Shown here piece by piece: positions 23,505 through 32,227 of a stretch of 64,000 nucleotides of DNA (positions are counted from its first letter, which is position 1; each line of letters opens with the position of its first letter). This stretch comes from Haloplanus litoreus (GTDB lineage: Archaea; Halobacteriota; Halobacteria; Halobacteriales; Haloferacaceae). The stretch lies in the NCBI RefSeq assembly GCF_042677945.1, contig NZ_JBHUDN010000003.1, one strand, 5' to 3'. Both the position numbers and the translations under genes were made by a program. The notes under the pieces are model-generated. The model searched no databases. It was not told the origin of the DNA and worked only from the letters and a program-made list of their open reading frames with translations.

Positions 23505-23861
23505 ACCGAGTCGTCGCGAGCGACGCGTGAGCGGCCGCCCGTGCAACGGCTTCGTCGCACCTGCTGCTACCGGGATTCAGTATATAAATCTGCGCGCCCA
23601 GTTTTCACGGGTGATATCGCCGGCCCCGGTAGGATCCCCGGACGACCGAGCGACACCGGTCCGGCGCGGAATGGGTTCGAGAGCGACGGGAAATCGAGAT
23701 AGCCATCCGTCGGGCCGACGAGACGAGACGAGACGAGACCCGATCGGGGATCACGTTGCCGAAGGTGGCGGCGACGGGGTCCACCTCGGTGACCTGAAAC
23801 GGGGCGACGGATTCGTCCTCGAGGGGGCCGACGACCGGCGGCACTTCCGCCGCTGATACCG

Positions 23862-25199
23862 TCACAGCGACGGGGTCACGTCGTCGGCGACGCAGGCGTC
23901 GAGGAAGACGACGACGTGGTCTCCGGGGTGAATCACCGTATCCCCCCGTGGCGTGATCAGGCTCTCCTCGCGGGTGATGGCGCCGATGACGACGCCGTCG
24001 GGCAGGTCGGTCACCGACTCGTGGATGGGCCGATCGGCGAGGATGCTCGCCTCGTCCACCTCGATTTCGAGCACTTCCGCCCGGTCGCTCTCGATGATGG
24101 CGATGTTCTCGGCGCCGCCGTCCCGCGTGAACCGCGTGATCTCCTCGGCGACTACCTCCCGCGGGTTGATCCCGACGTCCACACCGACGGCTTCGAACAG
24201 GTCGACGTACTCCGACGTGTCGATGATGGCGACGGTCCGGTCGACACCCAGCCGTCGCGCCAACATCGACACCAGCAGGTTCTTTTCGTCGGAGCCGAGC
24301 GCTGCGACCACGAAGTCGGCGTCGCCGACGTGTTCCCGCTCCAGGAACTCCATGTCGGTGGCGTCGCTCTCCATCACGACCGTGTCGGGGAGCATCTCGG
24401 CGAGGTGGCGGGCGCGCTCGGGGTCCTGTTCGATCAGGCGGGGTTTGAATCCCCGTTCGCCGAGCAGACGGGCCACGTGGTAGCCGATTTCGCTGCCCCC
24501 GACGATCACGACTTCCTCGGCCGTCCCCGGGCGTTCCTCCGGCGCGATGATCGTCGCGAACTCCTGGACTGCCTCGGGGTTGCCGATCACGACCACTCGG
24601 TCGTGATCCCGGAGCACGGAGGGGCCACGGGCGAGTTCCACCTCCCCGTCCCGAAGGATGGCGGCGAAGGTCAGGTCGTCGAATCGGTCGGCCTCCGCGA
24701 CGGTCTGGTCGGTCACCGGACTGCCGGATGGTATCTCGAACTCCGCCATCTGGACGCGTTCGCCTGCGAAGGAGTCCACGTCGCGGGCGGCCGGGATACC
24801 GACCACCCGGACGATCGACTCCGCGGCGAGTAGGTTCGTACAGACGATGAAGTCGATACCGAACGCCCGCTCCGAACGCTCCCACGTCCGCAGGTACTCC
24901 GTATTCTTCACGCGGGCGACGGTGAAGGCGTCGCTCACCGCACGCGTCGTCGCGCAGATGACGATGTTCGTCTCGTCGTTGTCGGTGCTGGCGATGACCA
25001 TGTCGGCGTCGTCGACGCCGGCCTCCTCCAGCGTCGACAGCGACGTACCGTCGCCCTGCACGGTCAGCACGTCGAGCGAGTACGTCAGATCCTCGACCCG
25101 GTCGCCGTCACGATCCACGACCACGATGTCGTGGGCGTCGGCCAGGTCAGCCGCGATGCTCGACCCGACCTGTCCGGCTCCGACGATGATCACACGCAC
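23862..25199 (-). CDS. trkA: Trk-type potassium uptake regulatory protein TrkA
   Basis: Cytoplasmic NAD-binding gating subunit of a Trk potassium transporter, central to salt-in osmoadaptation. The 445 residues from GTG 25199 (reading VRVIIVGAGQVGSSIA) contain two RCK modules: TrkA-N 1-130 with the GAGQVG loop and D at the end of strand two (HDIVVVD), TrkA-C about 140-220, a second TrkA-N from about 230 (VVIVGGSEIGYHVARLL) and a second TrkA-C at the end. The frame upstream of the GTG lacks coding character. No TrkH channel subunit is adjacent. Confidence 0.92.
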   Translation of the reverse strand: MRVIIVGAGQVGSSIAADLADAHDIVVVDRDGDRVEDLTYSLDVLTVQGDGTSLSTLEEAGVDDADMVIASTDNDETNIVICATTRAVSDAFTVARVKNTEYLRTWERSERAFGIDFIVCTNLLAAESIVRVVGIPAARDVDSFAGERVQMAEFEIPSGSPVTDQTVAEADRFDDLTFAAILRDGEVELARGPSVLRDHDRVVVIGNPEAVQEFATIIAPEERPGTAEEVVIVGGSEIGYHVARLLGERGFKPRLIEQDPERARHLAEMLPDTVVMESDATDMEFLEREHVGDADFVVAALGSDEKNLLVSMLARRLGVDRTVAIIDTSEYVDLFEAVGVDVGINPREVVAEEITRFTRDGGAENIAIIESDRAEVLEIEVDEASILADRPIHESVTDLPDGVVIGAITREESLITPRGDTVIHPGDHVVVFLDACVADDVTPSL

Positions 25200-25354
25200 G
25201 CTCGTCCGCTCCCGGTGTGCATACGCCCGAGTCGTCGCGCCCACGGTTTCACGATTTCGCTTTGTGGCTTCTCACACGGACTGTTGTAAGGCAGTACCAG
25301 CCGTCGCCGAACACGGTGAGGGCGACGGTCGGGACACAGGGACGACCGTCCGTA

Positions 25355-25897
25355 TCACCCCACACCGCTCGGCTCCTCGTGGACGACGAGGTGAACCTCG
25401 CGGTGCCGGCCCTCGACGTCCGCCACGATTCGCTCGACCACCCGTTCGGCCTCCTCGACCAGAATCGGCGTCACCTTCCCGACTACCCAGTCGAGGGAGA
25501 CGAACCGGGGTAGGTCGAGGACGCCCCCGCCGACCGAGCCCGGTTCGAACTCGACTTCTAGGTGGACACGACAGACCGGCCCCTCCTCGTCCGGCAGGGT
25601 GGCCGGCACTTCGTCGAGTGGTTCGACCCGCCACCGGCCACGGGCGTCGACGTCCTTGACGACCTGCCAGTCGAGTCGTATCGGTGGCTCGGCGTCCGTC
25701 ACTTCCGTGTGCGCCGTGTAGGTGATTTTCCACCAGGCGAACCGGAGGCGATACCGGGTTCCCGGCGACCCGTCTCCCTCGGCGCGTACGTCCGTCAGGT
25801 GCTCCGAGTACCGGGCGTACCGCGGGAAGTCGACGAGGAAGTCGTACACCTCCTCGGGTGGCAGACAGACCACCGTACTGACGTGGATGCGGTCCAC
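25355..25897 (-). CDS. SRPBCC (START-like) family protein
   Basis: 180 residues from GTG 25897, starting DRIHVSTVVCLPPEEVYDFL after the initiator. The pattern PPEEVYDFLVDFPRYARYSEHL, then RFAWWKITYTAHTEVTDAEP, then a long C-terminal helix (PILVEEAERVVERIVADVEG) is that of the polyketide cyclase/COQ10-type helix-grip fold, which binds hydrophobic ligands. The ligand is unknown. A small zinc-ribbon membrane protein is 40 bp upstream on the same strand. Confidence 0.78.
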   Translation of the reverse strand: MDRIHVSTVVCLPPEEVYDFLVDFPRYARYSEHLTDVRAEGDGSPGTRYRLRFAWWKITYTAHTEVTDAEPPIRLDWQVVKDVDARGRWRVEPLDEVPATLPDEEGPVCRVHLEVEFEPGSVGGGVLDLPRFVSLDWVVGKVTPILVEEAERVVERIVADVEGRHREVHLVVHEEPSGVG

Positions 25898-25937
25898 GTG
25901 GCCCCGTTGGACCACGGCGGCGTAAGCGTTCCGCGGG

Positions 25938-26168
25938 CTACGGCGGTTCGCCGCAGTACTCACAGGCATCGTCCGCGGCCGTCCGCGACCCGCAGTGGGT
26001 GCAGTTCGTCCGGTCCGGGTCGTCGCCGTCGTTCGACTCGCCGCGCATCGCCGCCACCCCGATGACCGCGATACCGAGGAAGCCAGCGACGAACCAGCCG
26101 ACCGGACCCATCAGGAGGAGCACGAATCCGACGACTGCGGCGGGGAGGGCGAGGAGCGCGTAGAGCAT
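25938..26168 (-). CDS. Small membrane protein with C-terminal zinc ribbon
   Basis: 76 residues from ATG 26168 (MLYALLALPAAVV); GTG 26189 would add seven. Two adjacent transmembrane segments (ALLALPAAVVGFVLLLMG and GWFVAGFLGIAVIGVAA) are followed by an acidic linker and a zinc ribbon with paired cysteines CTHCG and CEYCG. The topology suggests a cytoplasmic metal-bound tail. Function unknown. It is probably co-transcribed with the SRPBCC gene. Confidence 0.7.
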   Translation of the reverse strand: MLYALLALPAAVVGFVLLLMGPVGWFVAGFLGIAVIGVAAMRGESNDGDDPDRTNCTHCGSRTAADDACEYCGEPP

Positions 26169-26298
26169 CAGTTCCGATTCGCGGGTCACGGGCGACGTAC
26201 GCCGGCCACCGGAAAACGGGTTTCGGTGGCGGCGACGCGCGTTGCACCGCCGCTCGGACGGCCGACCCTTAAGACCCTCGCCACGAAAGTGGAGACGA

Positions 26299-27462
26299 AT
26301 GCTCGAGGGGACACACGTCGCGCTCGGAGTGACGGGGAGCATCGCGGCCGTGAAGACGGTGGAACTCGCCCACGAACTCCGGCGACACGGCGCGTCCGTA
26401 CGCGCCGTGCTGACCGACGGCGCCCGGGGTATCGTCCATCCCTGGGCGGTGGAGTTCGCCACCGAGACGCCGCCGGTGACGGAACTGACGGGGGCGGTGG
26501 AACACGTCGACCTCTGTGGGCGTGAGGGGTGGGCGGACGTCCTGTTGATCGCTCCCGCCACCGCCAACACCGTCGGGAAGGTGGCTGCCGCCGTCGACGA
26601 TACGCCCGTGACCACGTGCGCCACGACAGCCCTCGGCGCGGACATCCCCGTCGTCGTCGCGCCCGCGATGCACGAACCGATGTACGACCACCCCGGGGTG
26701 CTGGACGCCATCGACCGCGTCGAATCCTGGGGCGTCGACTTCGTCGATCCGCGGATCGAGGAGGGGAAGGCCAAACTCGCGAGCGAAGCCGCCATCGTCA
26801 CCGCCGTCGCCCGCGCGACGACGCCGGATCCCCTCGCGGGTCGGCACGTCGTCGTCACCAGCGGCGCAACCACGGAGTCGGTCGATCCGATCCGGACGCT
26901 CTCCAACCGCGCCTCCGGTCGAACCGGGCGGGCCGTCGCCCGCGCCTGTCACGTCCGCGGCGCGTCCGTCACCCTCGTCCACGACGGCCCGGACGTTCAC
27001 TACGCCGACGTGTGCACCGTCGAGAGCGCCGCGGAGATGCTCGACGCGGTGGTGGCGGCCGTCGCCGACGACGATTCGGCGGACGCCCTCGTCTCCGCCG
27101 CCGCCGTCTCCGATTTCACCCTCGACTCCGCGCCCGAGAAGATCCGGTCGGGCGAGTCGATCACCCTCGAACTGGAACCGACGCCGAAACTCATCGATAC
27201 GATTCGGGCCGACCACCCGGACCTCCCGATGGTCGGGTTCAAGGCGGAGACGGGCGGCGACGACGAGGCGATGGTCGAACGGGCGCGTGCCCTCCGCGAC
27301 CGGGTCGATCTCGCGTTCGTCGTCGCCAACGACGCCTCGGTGATGGGTGCGGACGACACCCGGGCACTGATCGTCGGTACGGACGACGTGGCTCGGTACA
27401 CGGGGTCGAAGGCGGGCCTCGGCGCCCGCGTCGCCGACGAACTCGTCGCGGTACTCGACTGA
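26299..27462 (+). CDS. coaBC: Bifunctional phosphopantothenoylcysteine decarboxylase/ligase
   Basis: Makes 4-phosphopantetheine for coenzyme A. 387 residues from ATG 26299. The N-terminal flavoprotein CoaC has GVTGSIAAVKTVELAHELR, LIAPATANTVGK and the APAMH substrate motif. The C-terminal CoaB starts near residue 185 with HVVVTSGATTESVDPIR and SNRASGRTGRAVA, then has the EKIRSG and KAETGG ligase motifs. The usual catalytic Cys region of CoaC is present (CATTALG). The upstream 19 codons of the open frame are excluded. Confidence 0.94.
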   Translation: MLEGTHVALGVTGSIAAVKTVELAHELRRHGASVRAVLTDGARGIVHPWAVEFATETPPVTELTGAVEHVDLCGREGWADVLLIAPATANTVGKVAAAVDDTPVTTCATTALGADIPVVVAPAMHEPMYDHPGVLDAIDRVESWGVDFVDPRIEEGKAKLASEAAIVTAVARATTPDPLAGRHVVVTSGATTESVDPIRTLSNRASGRTGRAVARACHVRGASVTLVHDGPDVHYADVCTVESAAEMLDAVVAAVADDDSADALVSAAAVSDFTLDSAPEKIRSGESITLELEPTPKLIDTIRADHPDLPMVGFKAETGGDDEAMVERARALRDRVDLAFVVANDASVMGADDTRALIVGTDDVARYTGSKAGLGARVADELVAVLD

Positions 27463-27596
27463 CGATGGACGGGAACCGCGGTTCGAGCGGGGGTGCTGGC
27501 GGTATAGCAATAGTTATGAAAGCGGAACCGAAGCCTACACGATGACAAGAATGAACGGGGGAGCCACCGCTCGGGTCGCCGGAGGTCGACCGCCGG

Positions 27597-28664
27597 ATGG
27601 CGGCTGACCACGACCGGGACGTACTCGTCCCGGTCGGCGACTCGGAGACGCTTCGACGGACCGTAACCTACGCGGTCGAACGAGCCCACGAGGCTGCCGC
27701 CTCGGCCGGCGAGGGCGCGACCGTGCACTTCGTCTTTCCCGCACGCTGGCGCAGCTACGAGACCGATCGGGAGAACGTCGTCTCGGCGTCGTCGCTGCTG
27801 GATCGGGTCGTCGCCTGGGCCGAAGAGGACCTCGACGAGTTGATCGGCGAGGACGAGGCGAGGACCGTCGCCTTCGAGTCGGCCACCGTCGGCACGAGTG
27901 AGTACGTCTTCAGCCCCGGCGACTTCGCCGATGTGATCGCCCGATACGCCGACGCGAACGAGGTCGGTCGGATCGTCGTCGACCCCTCGTTCCGTCCCGG
28001 CGGGAACGTCCCGATCCTGCGCTCCTTCGAGGAAGAACTCGCGGAGCGTGGTTTCGACGTGCTGGAGGCGCCAGTAACCCGACGGACCAGCCGTCGACTC
28101 CCCTTCACCGATATCGGACTCCCCGAGTTCTTCGTCGTCTACGCCGCCTCGTTGCTGTTCTACCTCGCCATCGGCGGGTGGCACGTCACCGACGGCTACG
28201 AACTGGCTACGGGCGCCGCGACGGCCGGCGTGGTAACGCTGACGCTCGCCCGCGTCACGATGAAAGGCGAGCTCCCGCGTCTCGGCTACGTCGGGGCCAC
28301 CGTCCTCCGGATGGCCGCCTACGCGCCGATCCTGCTCTGGGAGATTACGAAGGCCAACTTCGCGCTCGCCTACGTCGTCCTCCACCCGAAACTCCCGATC
28401 GACCCGCGAACCGTCGAGTTCGACGCCGCGGTGTGGGGCGACATGCCGGTTACGACGCTCGCGAACTCCATCACGCTGACGCCGGGGACGCTGACCGTCG
28501 ACGTGAGTCGCCAGCACTTCATCGTCCACGCCCTGATCCCCGACGCGGAGGACGACCTGCTCGAAGGCACGCTGGAGCGCCTCGTTCGCTTCGTCTTCTA
28601 CGGCCGCGAGTCCGCACGCATCCCGTCGCCGTTCGAACGCCGCGACGACGATGGGGGGTCCTGA
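27597..28664 (+). CDS. mrpE: Mrp-type Na+/H+ antiporter subunit E with N-terminal UspA-like domain
   Basis: First gene of a nine-gene antiporter operon. 355 residues. Residues 1-155 look like a universal-stress-type nucleotide-binding domain (DHDRDVLVPVGDSETLRRTV, ARYADANEVGRIVVDPS). From about 180 the MNHE domain follows: two or three membrane spans (PEFFVVYAASLLFYLAIGGW, LRMAAYAPILLWEITKANFA) and the conserved LANSITLTPGTLTVD. Bacterial MrpE lacks the N-terminal domain, so this is a fusion that could sense nucleotides. mrpF starts 2 bases after the stop. Confidence 0.88.
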   Translation: MAADHDRDVLVPVGDSETLRRTVTYAVERAHEAAASAGEGATVHFVFPARWRSYETDRENVVSASSLLDRVVAWAEEDLDELIGEDEARTVAFESATVGTSEYVFSPGDFADVIARYADANEVGRIVVDPSFRPGGNVPILRSFEEELAERGFDVLEAPVTRRTSRRLPFTDIGLPEFFVVYAASLLFYLAIGGWHVTDGYELATGAATAGVVTLTLARVTMKGELPRLGYVGATVLRMAAYAPILLWEITKANFALAYVVLHPKLPIDPRTVEFDAAVWGDMPVTTLANSITLTPGTLTVDVSRQHFIVHALIPDAEDDLLEGTLERLVRFVFYGRESARIPSPFERRDDDGGS

Positions 28665-28665
28665 G

Positions 28666-28947
28666 ATGGTCTCCGAGACCCTCTCGACGCTCTTTCTCGG
28701 CGCCGCCGGCGCGTTCGCGTTCTTCGCGGTGGTCCTGCTCTACCGGGTCGTCCGCGGCCCGACCACCCAGGACCGCATCGTCGCCATCAACGTCGTCGGG
28801 ACGAACACCGTCATCGTCATCGCCCTCGTGAGCGTCGCGCTCGGCGAGTACGGCTACCTCGACGTGGCGCTGGTGTACGCTCTCCTCAACTTCGTCATGA
28901 GCATCGCCGTCTCGAAGTTCACCGTCGAGTGGGGTGGCGTCATATGA
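28666..28947 (+). CDS. mrpF: Antiporter subunit F
   Basis: A 93-residue subunit with three transmembrane helices (TLFLGAAGAFAFFAVVLLY, IVAINVVGTNTVIVIALVSV, YLDVALVYALLNFVMSIAVS). The conserved RGPTTQDRIVAINV between helices one and two is typical of MrpF/MnhF. ATG 28666 (MVSETL) is chosen over an upstream ATG that overlaps mrpE. Its stop overlaps mrpG (ATGA). Confidence 0.92.
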   Translation: MVSETLSTLFLGAAGAFAFFAVVLLYRVVRGPTTQDRIVAINVVGTNTVIVIALVSVALGEYGYLDVALVYALLNFVMSIAVSKFTVEWGGVI

Positions 28948-29282
28948 CTCCCGTCGAGTATCTCGCGGCCGCGCTCGTTCTCGGCGGCACCTTCTTCGGG
29001 TTCGTCGCCACCGTCGGGCTGCTCCGCCTCCCCGACCTTTACTCGCGGCTCCACGCCGCCTCGAAGAGCGACACCCTCGGCTCGGTGCTGGCCATCGCAG
29101 GGACGGCCACCGCCCTCGGGGCCTCCACCGAGTCGATGAAGATGGTGTTCCTGCTCCTGTTCCTGTTCCTGACGAGTCCGACCGCCGCCCACGCCATCGC
29201 CCGCGCGGGCAGGGAACAGGAAGTCGAACCGGTCGGCGAGGAGGCGTCCTGGGACGACGCCACCGGAGGGGAGCGACAGTGA
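28944..29282 (+). CDS. mrpG: Antiporter subunit G
   Basis: 112 residues with three membrane helices. Family motif GLLRLPDLYSRLHAASKSDTLG is clear, followed by helices ending FLFLTSPTAAHAIARAG. The acidic C-terminal tail is cytoplasmic. Start overlaps mrpF; stop overlaps the next gene, which begins with GTG. Confidence 0.93.
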   Translation: MTPVEYLAAALVLGGTFFGFVATVGLLRLPDLYSRLHAASKSDTLGSVLAIAGTATALGASTESMKMVFLLLFLFLTSPTAAHAIARAGREQEVEPVGEEASWDDATGGERQ

Positions 29283-29815
29283 GCCTCTCCGTCCCCGTCG
29301 CCATGGTGTTGCTGTTCATGCTGGGGAGCGCGCTCGCAGCCGCGCTGCTCCGGGACGTGGTCGGCAGCATCGTCGCCTTCGCCGGCTACAGCTTCGGAGT
29401 GGCCGTCCTCTGGGCGTTCCTCCGAGCACCCGACGTGGCGCTCACCGAGGCGGCCGTCGGGGCTGGCATCACGACGGTGCTGTTTCTGCTCACCATCGCT
29501 CGGACCTCCGTCTCGCGCTCGGAGCGGTTCGAGGGGATCAGCCTTCGTTCGCTGCTGGCCGTCGTGGCCATCGTCGTCACCGTCGGCGCGACTGTCCCGG
29601 CGCTACCCCCCGTCGGGGCGTCAGGGACGCCGGTTCTGAGCGGCGGAGTGAGTCAGTATTACCTCGACAACGCCTACGACCAGACCGGCGTGACGAACGT
29701 CGTCACGGCCGTCCTCGTCGGCTACCGTGGTTTCGACACGCTGGGCGAGGCGGCCGTCGTCTTCGCCGCCGGCATCGCCATGCTGCTGGTCCTCCGACGG
29801 GAGGCGTTCGTATGA
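29279..29815 (+). CDS. DUF4040-type antiporter subunit (MrpA C-terminal/MbhD-E-like)
   Basis: 178 residues from GTG 29279. The first half is the DUF4040 module (AALLRDVVGSIVAFAGYSFG, then LRAPDVALTEAAVGAGITTV), which in bacteria is the C-terminal part of MrpA and contains the functional acidic residues. After a soluble loop a C-terminal MbhE-like part follows (YDQTGVTNVVTAVLVGYRGF). Here the piece is a separate gene, as in archaeal Mrp and membrane-hydrogenase operons. It overlaps both neighbours by 4 bp. Confidence 0.85.
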   Translation: MSLSVPVAMVLLFMLGSALAAALLRDVVGSIVAFAGYSFGVAVLWAFLRAPDVALTEAAVGAGITTVLFLLTIARTSVSRSERFEGISLRSLLAVVAIVVTVGATVPALPPVGASGTPVLSGGVSQYYLDNAYDQTGVTNVVTAVLVGYRGFDTLGEAAVVFAAGIAMLLVLRREAFV

Positions 29816-30372
29816 GCGAACGATCCCCGTCGTCCGAGGACGACGCCGGCGAAGGGGACGGGGCGGACGGGGCGGACGGCCGCCTCACGCGCCCCGCCGA
29901 GGACCGGCCGCCGTACGTCGAGAGCACCATCATCATGACGACGGTCCGGGTGATCGCTCCATTCGTGTTGACGCTCGGGGTGTTCGTCATGTTCCACGGA
30001 GCCAGCTCCGCCGGCGGCGGGTTCCAAGGCGGCGTTATCGCCGCGACCACCGTCGTCATGCTCGGGTTCGCGTTCGGCATCGAACCCATCGCCACGCGAC
30101 TGCGGAACTACCACCTCGCCGGACTCGTCCTCGGGGGACTCGGTACCTTCCTCGCCATCGGATTCGGCGGCTACCTCGTCGGCGACACCTTCCTGCAGAT
30201 CTCCGGATACGAGACGCTCGTCCACCATGGCAGTAAGTACAGCATCGAACTCGTCGAACTGGGTATCGGTATCGTCGTCGCCGGGGTCATCACCGGCCTG
30301 TTCTTCCTGCTCGGAACCGGTGTCGACACCGCCCGCGACGCGACCGAACCCGGCACGGAGGCGGATCGCTAG
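29812..30372 (+). CDS. mrpB: Antiporter subunit B
   Basis: 186 residues with an acidic N-terminal extension of about 45 residues, then four membrane helices of the MnhB domain. The signature MFHGASSAGGGFQGGVIAA is present, along with FGGYLVGDTFLQISGYE and a final helix GIGIVVAGVITGLFFLLG. The ATG overlaps the previous stop. mrpC begins directly after the stop. Confidence 0.92.
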   Translation: MSERSPSSEDDAGEGDGADGADGRLTRPAEDRPPYVESTIIMTTVRVIAPFVLTLGVFVMFHGASSAGGGFQGGVIAATTVVMLGFAFGIEPIATRLRNYHLAGLVLGGLGTFLAIGFGGYLVGDTFLQISGYETLVHHGSKYSIELVELGIGIVVAGVITGLFFLLGTGVDTARDATEPGTEADR

Positions 30373-30738
30373 ATGATCGAACTCCTGACGACGAAGTACA
30401 CGTACCTCACCGTCGTGGCGTTGCTCGCCATCGGCGCCTACGTCATGATCGAGAGCGACAACTTCGTCAAGAAGATCATCGGAATGAACGTGTTCCAGAC
30501 GGGCATCTTCGTGTTCTTCATCTCGGCCGCCTTCCGCACCGGTGGCCGCTCACCCGTCGTCCAGAGCGGCGGTGGTGGCGGGCCGTTCGTCAGCCCGCTT
30601 CCGCACGTCCTGATCCTGACCGCAATCGTCGTCGGAGTGAGCCTCACCGCCGTGGCCCTCGGCCTCGTCGTGCGCATCTACGAGAGCTACGGCACCATCA
30701 ACGAGGACACCCTAGAGGAGGTGCTGGCGAATGACTGA
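30373..30738 (+). CDS. mrpC: Antiporter subunit C (NuoK-like)
   Basis: 121 residues, three transmembrane helices, homologous to NuoK of complex I. Helix two (VKKIIGMNVFQTGIFVFFIS) and the HVLILTAIVVGVSLTAVALG helix are typical. It abuts mrpB with no spacer and overlaps the first large subunit by 8 bp. Confidence 0.93.
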   Translation: MIELLTTKYTYLTVVALLAIGAYVMIESDNFVKKIIGMNVFQTGIFVFFISAAFRTGGRSPVVQSGGGGGPFVSPLPHVLILTAIVVGVSLTAVALGLVVRIYESYGTINEDTLEEVLAND

Positions 30739-32227
30739 CGCCTACCTCCCCCTGCTGGTCGCCATCCCCCTGCTCGGTGCGCTACTCGCCGTGGCGACGG
30801 GGCTGGTGACGGCCCGCGGCCCGGCGCTCGTCGCCTGGGTGGTTCTCGGGGTACAGACGGCCCTCGCGGTTTGGCTCGGATCGACCGCCATCACCCAGGG
30901 CCCCCTCTCCGCCGACGTCGGCGGCTTCGTTGCGCCGTACGGCATCGAACTCGTCGTCGACGGCCTGTCGGCGGTGGTGCTCGCTCTCGTCGCCGTCGTC
31001 TCACTCGCCGTGCTGGCGTTCGTGGCCGAGGACGAACCGGGGGGAACCGCGTTCTACACCGAGTACCTCCTGCTCGTCACCGGGTTGTCCGGGATGGCCG
31101 TCACGGGCGACGTGTTCAACCTCTACGTCTTCCTCGAAATCACGGGGCTTGCGACCTACGCGCTGGTCGCGTCGGCCGGGACGGGTCGGTCGGCGGTGTC
31201 GGCGCTCAAGTACCTGCTGTTCGGTACCGTCGCGGCCTCCCTGTACCTGCTCGGCGTGGGCTACGCGCTGGTGGCGACGGGGACGCTCAACATGGCCGAC
31301 CTCTCGGTCGAACTGGCGCGAGTGGGCTACGACTCGCCGCTCGTGCTCGCCTCCTTCGGCTTCATCGTCGTCGGTCTCGCGACCAAGACGGCGCTGTTCC
31401 CGCTGCACACCTGGCAGCCCGACGCCTACGGTGACGCCCCGGACAGCGTGAGTGCGCTGATCGCGGCACTCGTCTCGACGGTGGCCGTCTACGCCCTGTT
31501 GCGACTGGTCTACACCGTCTACACGCCGGCCTTCTTCGAGGCCGTTCCCGTCGCCCGCGAGGCCTTGGTCGCCTTCGCGGCGGTCAGCATCGTCGTCGGG
31601 AGCGTCCTCGCCGTCGCGCAGTCCGAAGTCAAGCGGATGCTCGCGTACTCCTCGGTGTCTCAGTACGGCCTGGTCGTCGTCGGCATCGCCATCGGAACGC
31701 CGGCGGCCGTCTTCGGTGCCGTCGTCCACCTCCTCGGACACGCGATCATGAAGGGTGGCCTGTTCGTCGCGGCGGGCGCCGTCGCCGATCTGACCGGCGC
31801 GCGGACCGTCGACGAGTACGCCGGCCTCGCGGATCGCTTCCCCGTCCTCGGGGGCGCGAGCGCCGTCCTCATGCTCGCGATGGTGGGTGTCCCGCCCGCC
31901 GTCGGCTTCGCGGGCAAGTGGTACATTGCACTCGGCGCCGTCCGGGCGGGGTCGTGGCCGGTCGCCGTCGTCATCTTCGCGTCCACGCTCCTGACGCTCG
32001 CCTACTTCGCGCTCCTCGTCGAGCGCATGTTCGTCGCACCGGCCTCCGCGAGCGTGCAGGCGGCGACCGACGGCGGGAGCGACGGCCGCGACCGACCGTC
32101 GCGGCCCAGTCGCCGGGCGCTCGCTCTCGTGATCGGCGCCGGCGTCGTCGCCGTCGTCATGGGCCTCGCCGTCACCGAACTCGGGACCGCGCTCCAACCG
32201 ACCATCGACACGCTTCTCTCGTCATGA
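30731..32227 (+). CDS. mrpD: Antiporter subunit D (first large NuoL/M/N-like subunit)
   Basis: 498 residues, about 14 membrane helices, proton-conducting membrane transporter family. The motifs NLYVFLEITGLATYALVAS (key glutamate in helix 5), FGFIVVGLATKTALFPLHTW with the channel lysine, and AQSEVKRMLAYSSVSQYGLV are all present. The C-terminal hydrophilic tail is short and Asp/Ser/Arg-rich. It is followed by two more subunits of the same family, overlapped by 4 bp. Confidence 0.92.
   Translation: MTDAYLPLLVAIPLLGALLAVATGLVTARGPALVAWVVLGVQTALAVWLGSTAITQGPLSADVGGFVAPYGIELVVDGLSAVVLALVAVVSLAVLAFVAEDEPGGTAFYTEYLLLVTGLSGMAVTGDVFNLYVFLEITGLATYALVASAGTGRSAVSALKYLLFGTVAASLYLLGVGYALVATGTLNMADLSVELARVGYDSPLVLASFGFIVVGLATKTALFPLHTWQPDAYGDAPDSVSALIAALVSTVAVYALLRLVYTVYTPAFFEAVPVAREALVAFAAVSIVVGSVLAVAQSEVKRMLAYSSVSQYGLVVVGIAIGTPAAVFGAVVHLLGHAIMKGGLFVAAGAVADLTGARTVDEYAGLADRFPVLGGASAVLMLAMVGVPPAVGFAGKWYIALGAVRAGSWPVAVVIFASTLLTLAYFALLVERMFVAPASASVQAATDGGSDGRDRPSRPSRRALALVIGAGVVAVVMGLAVTELGTALQPTIDTLLSS

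Larger units (their letters stand above)
23348..23861. other. Intergenic region between trkA and the PhoX-like gene
   Basis: 514 bases. It holds the promoter and palindrome listed separately, a TATA-like tract at 23581-23590 that reads on either strand, and a short tandem array of the pentamer GACGA (23717-23739, 4.6 copies). The stretch 23750-23860 has weak coding character on both strands (for example DLKRGDGFVLEGADDRRH on plus) but no start; I could not decide whether it is a remnant. Confidence 0.5.

Noticed and set aside
23605..24885. 426-codon minus frame overlapping trkA
   Set aside because: Very arginine-rich shadow of trkA in another frame; only its last 80 codons lie outside trkA and they lack a start.
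31001..32197. 398-codon minus frame opposite an antiporter gene
   Set aside because: Composition dominated by Arg, Gly, Asp and Glu, typical of the reverse complement of a membrane protein gene.
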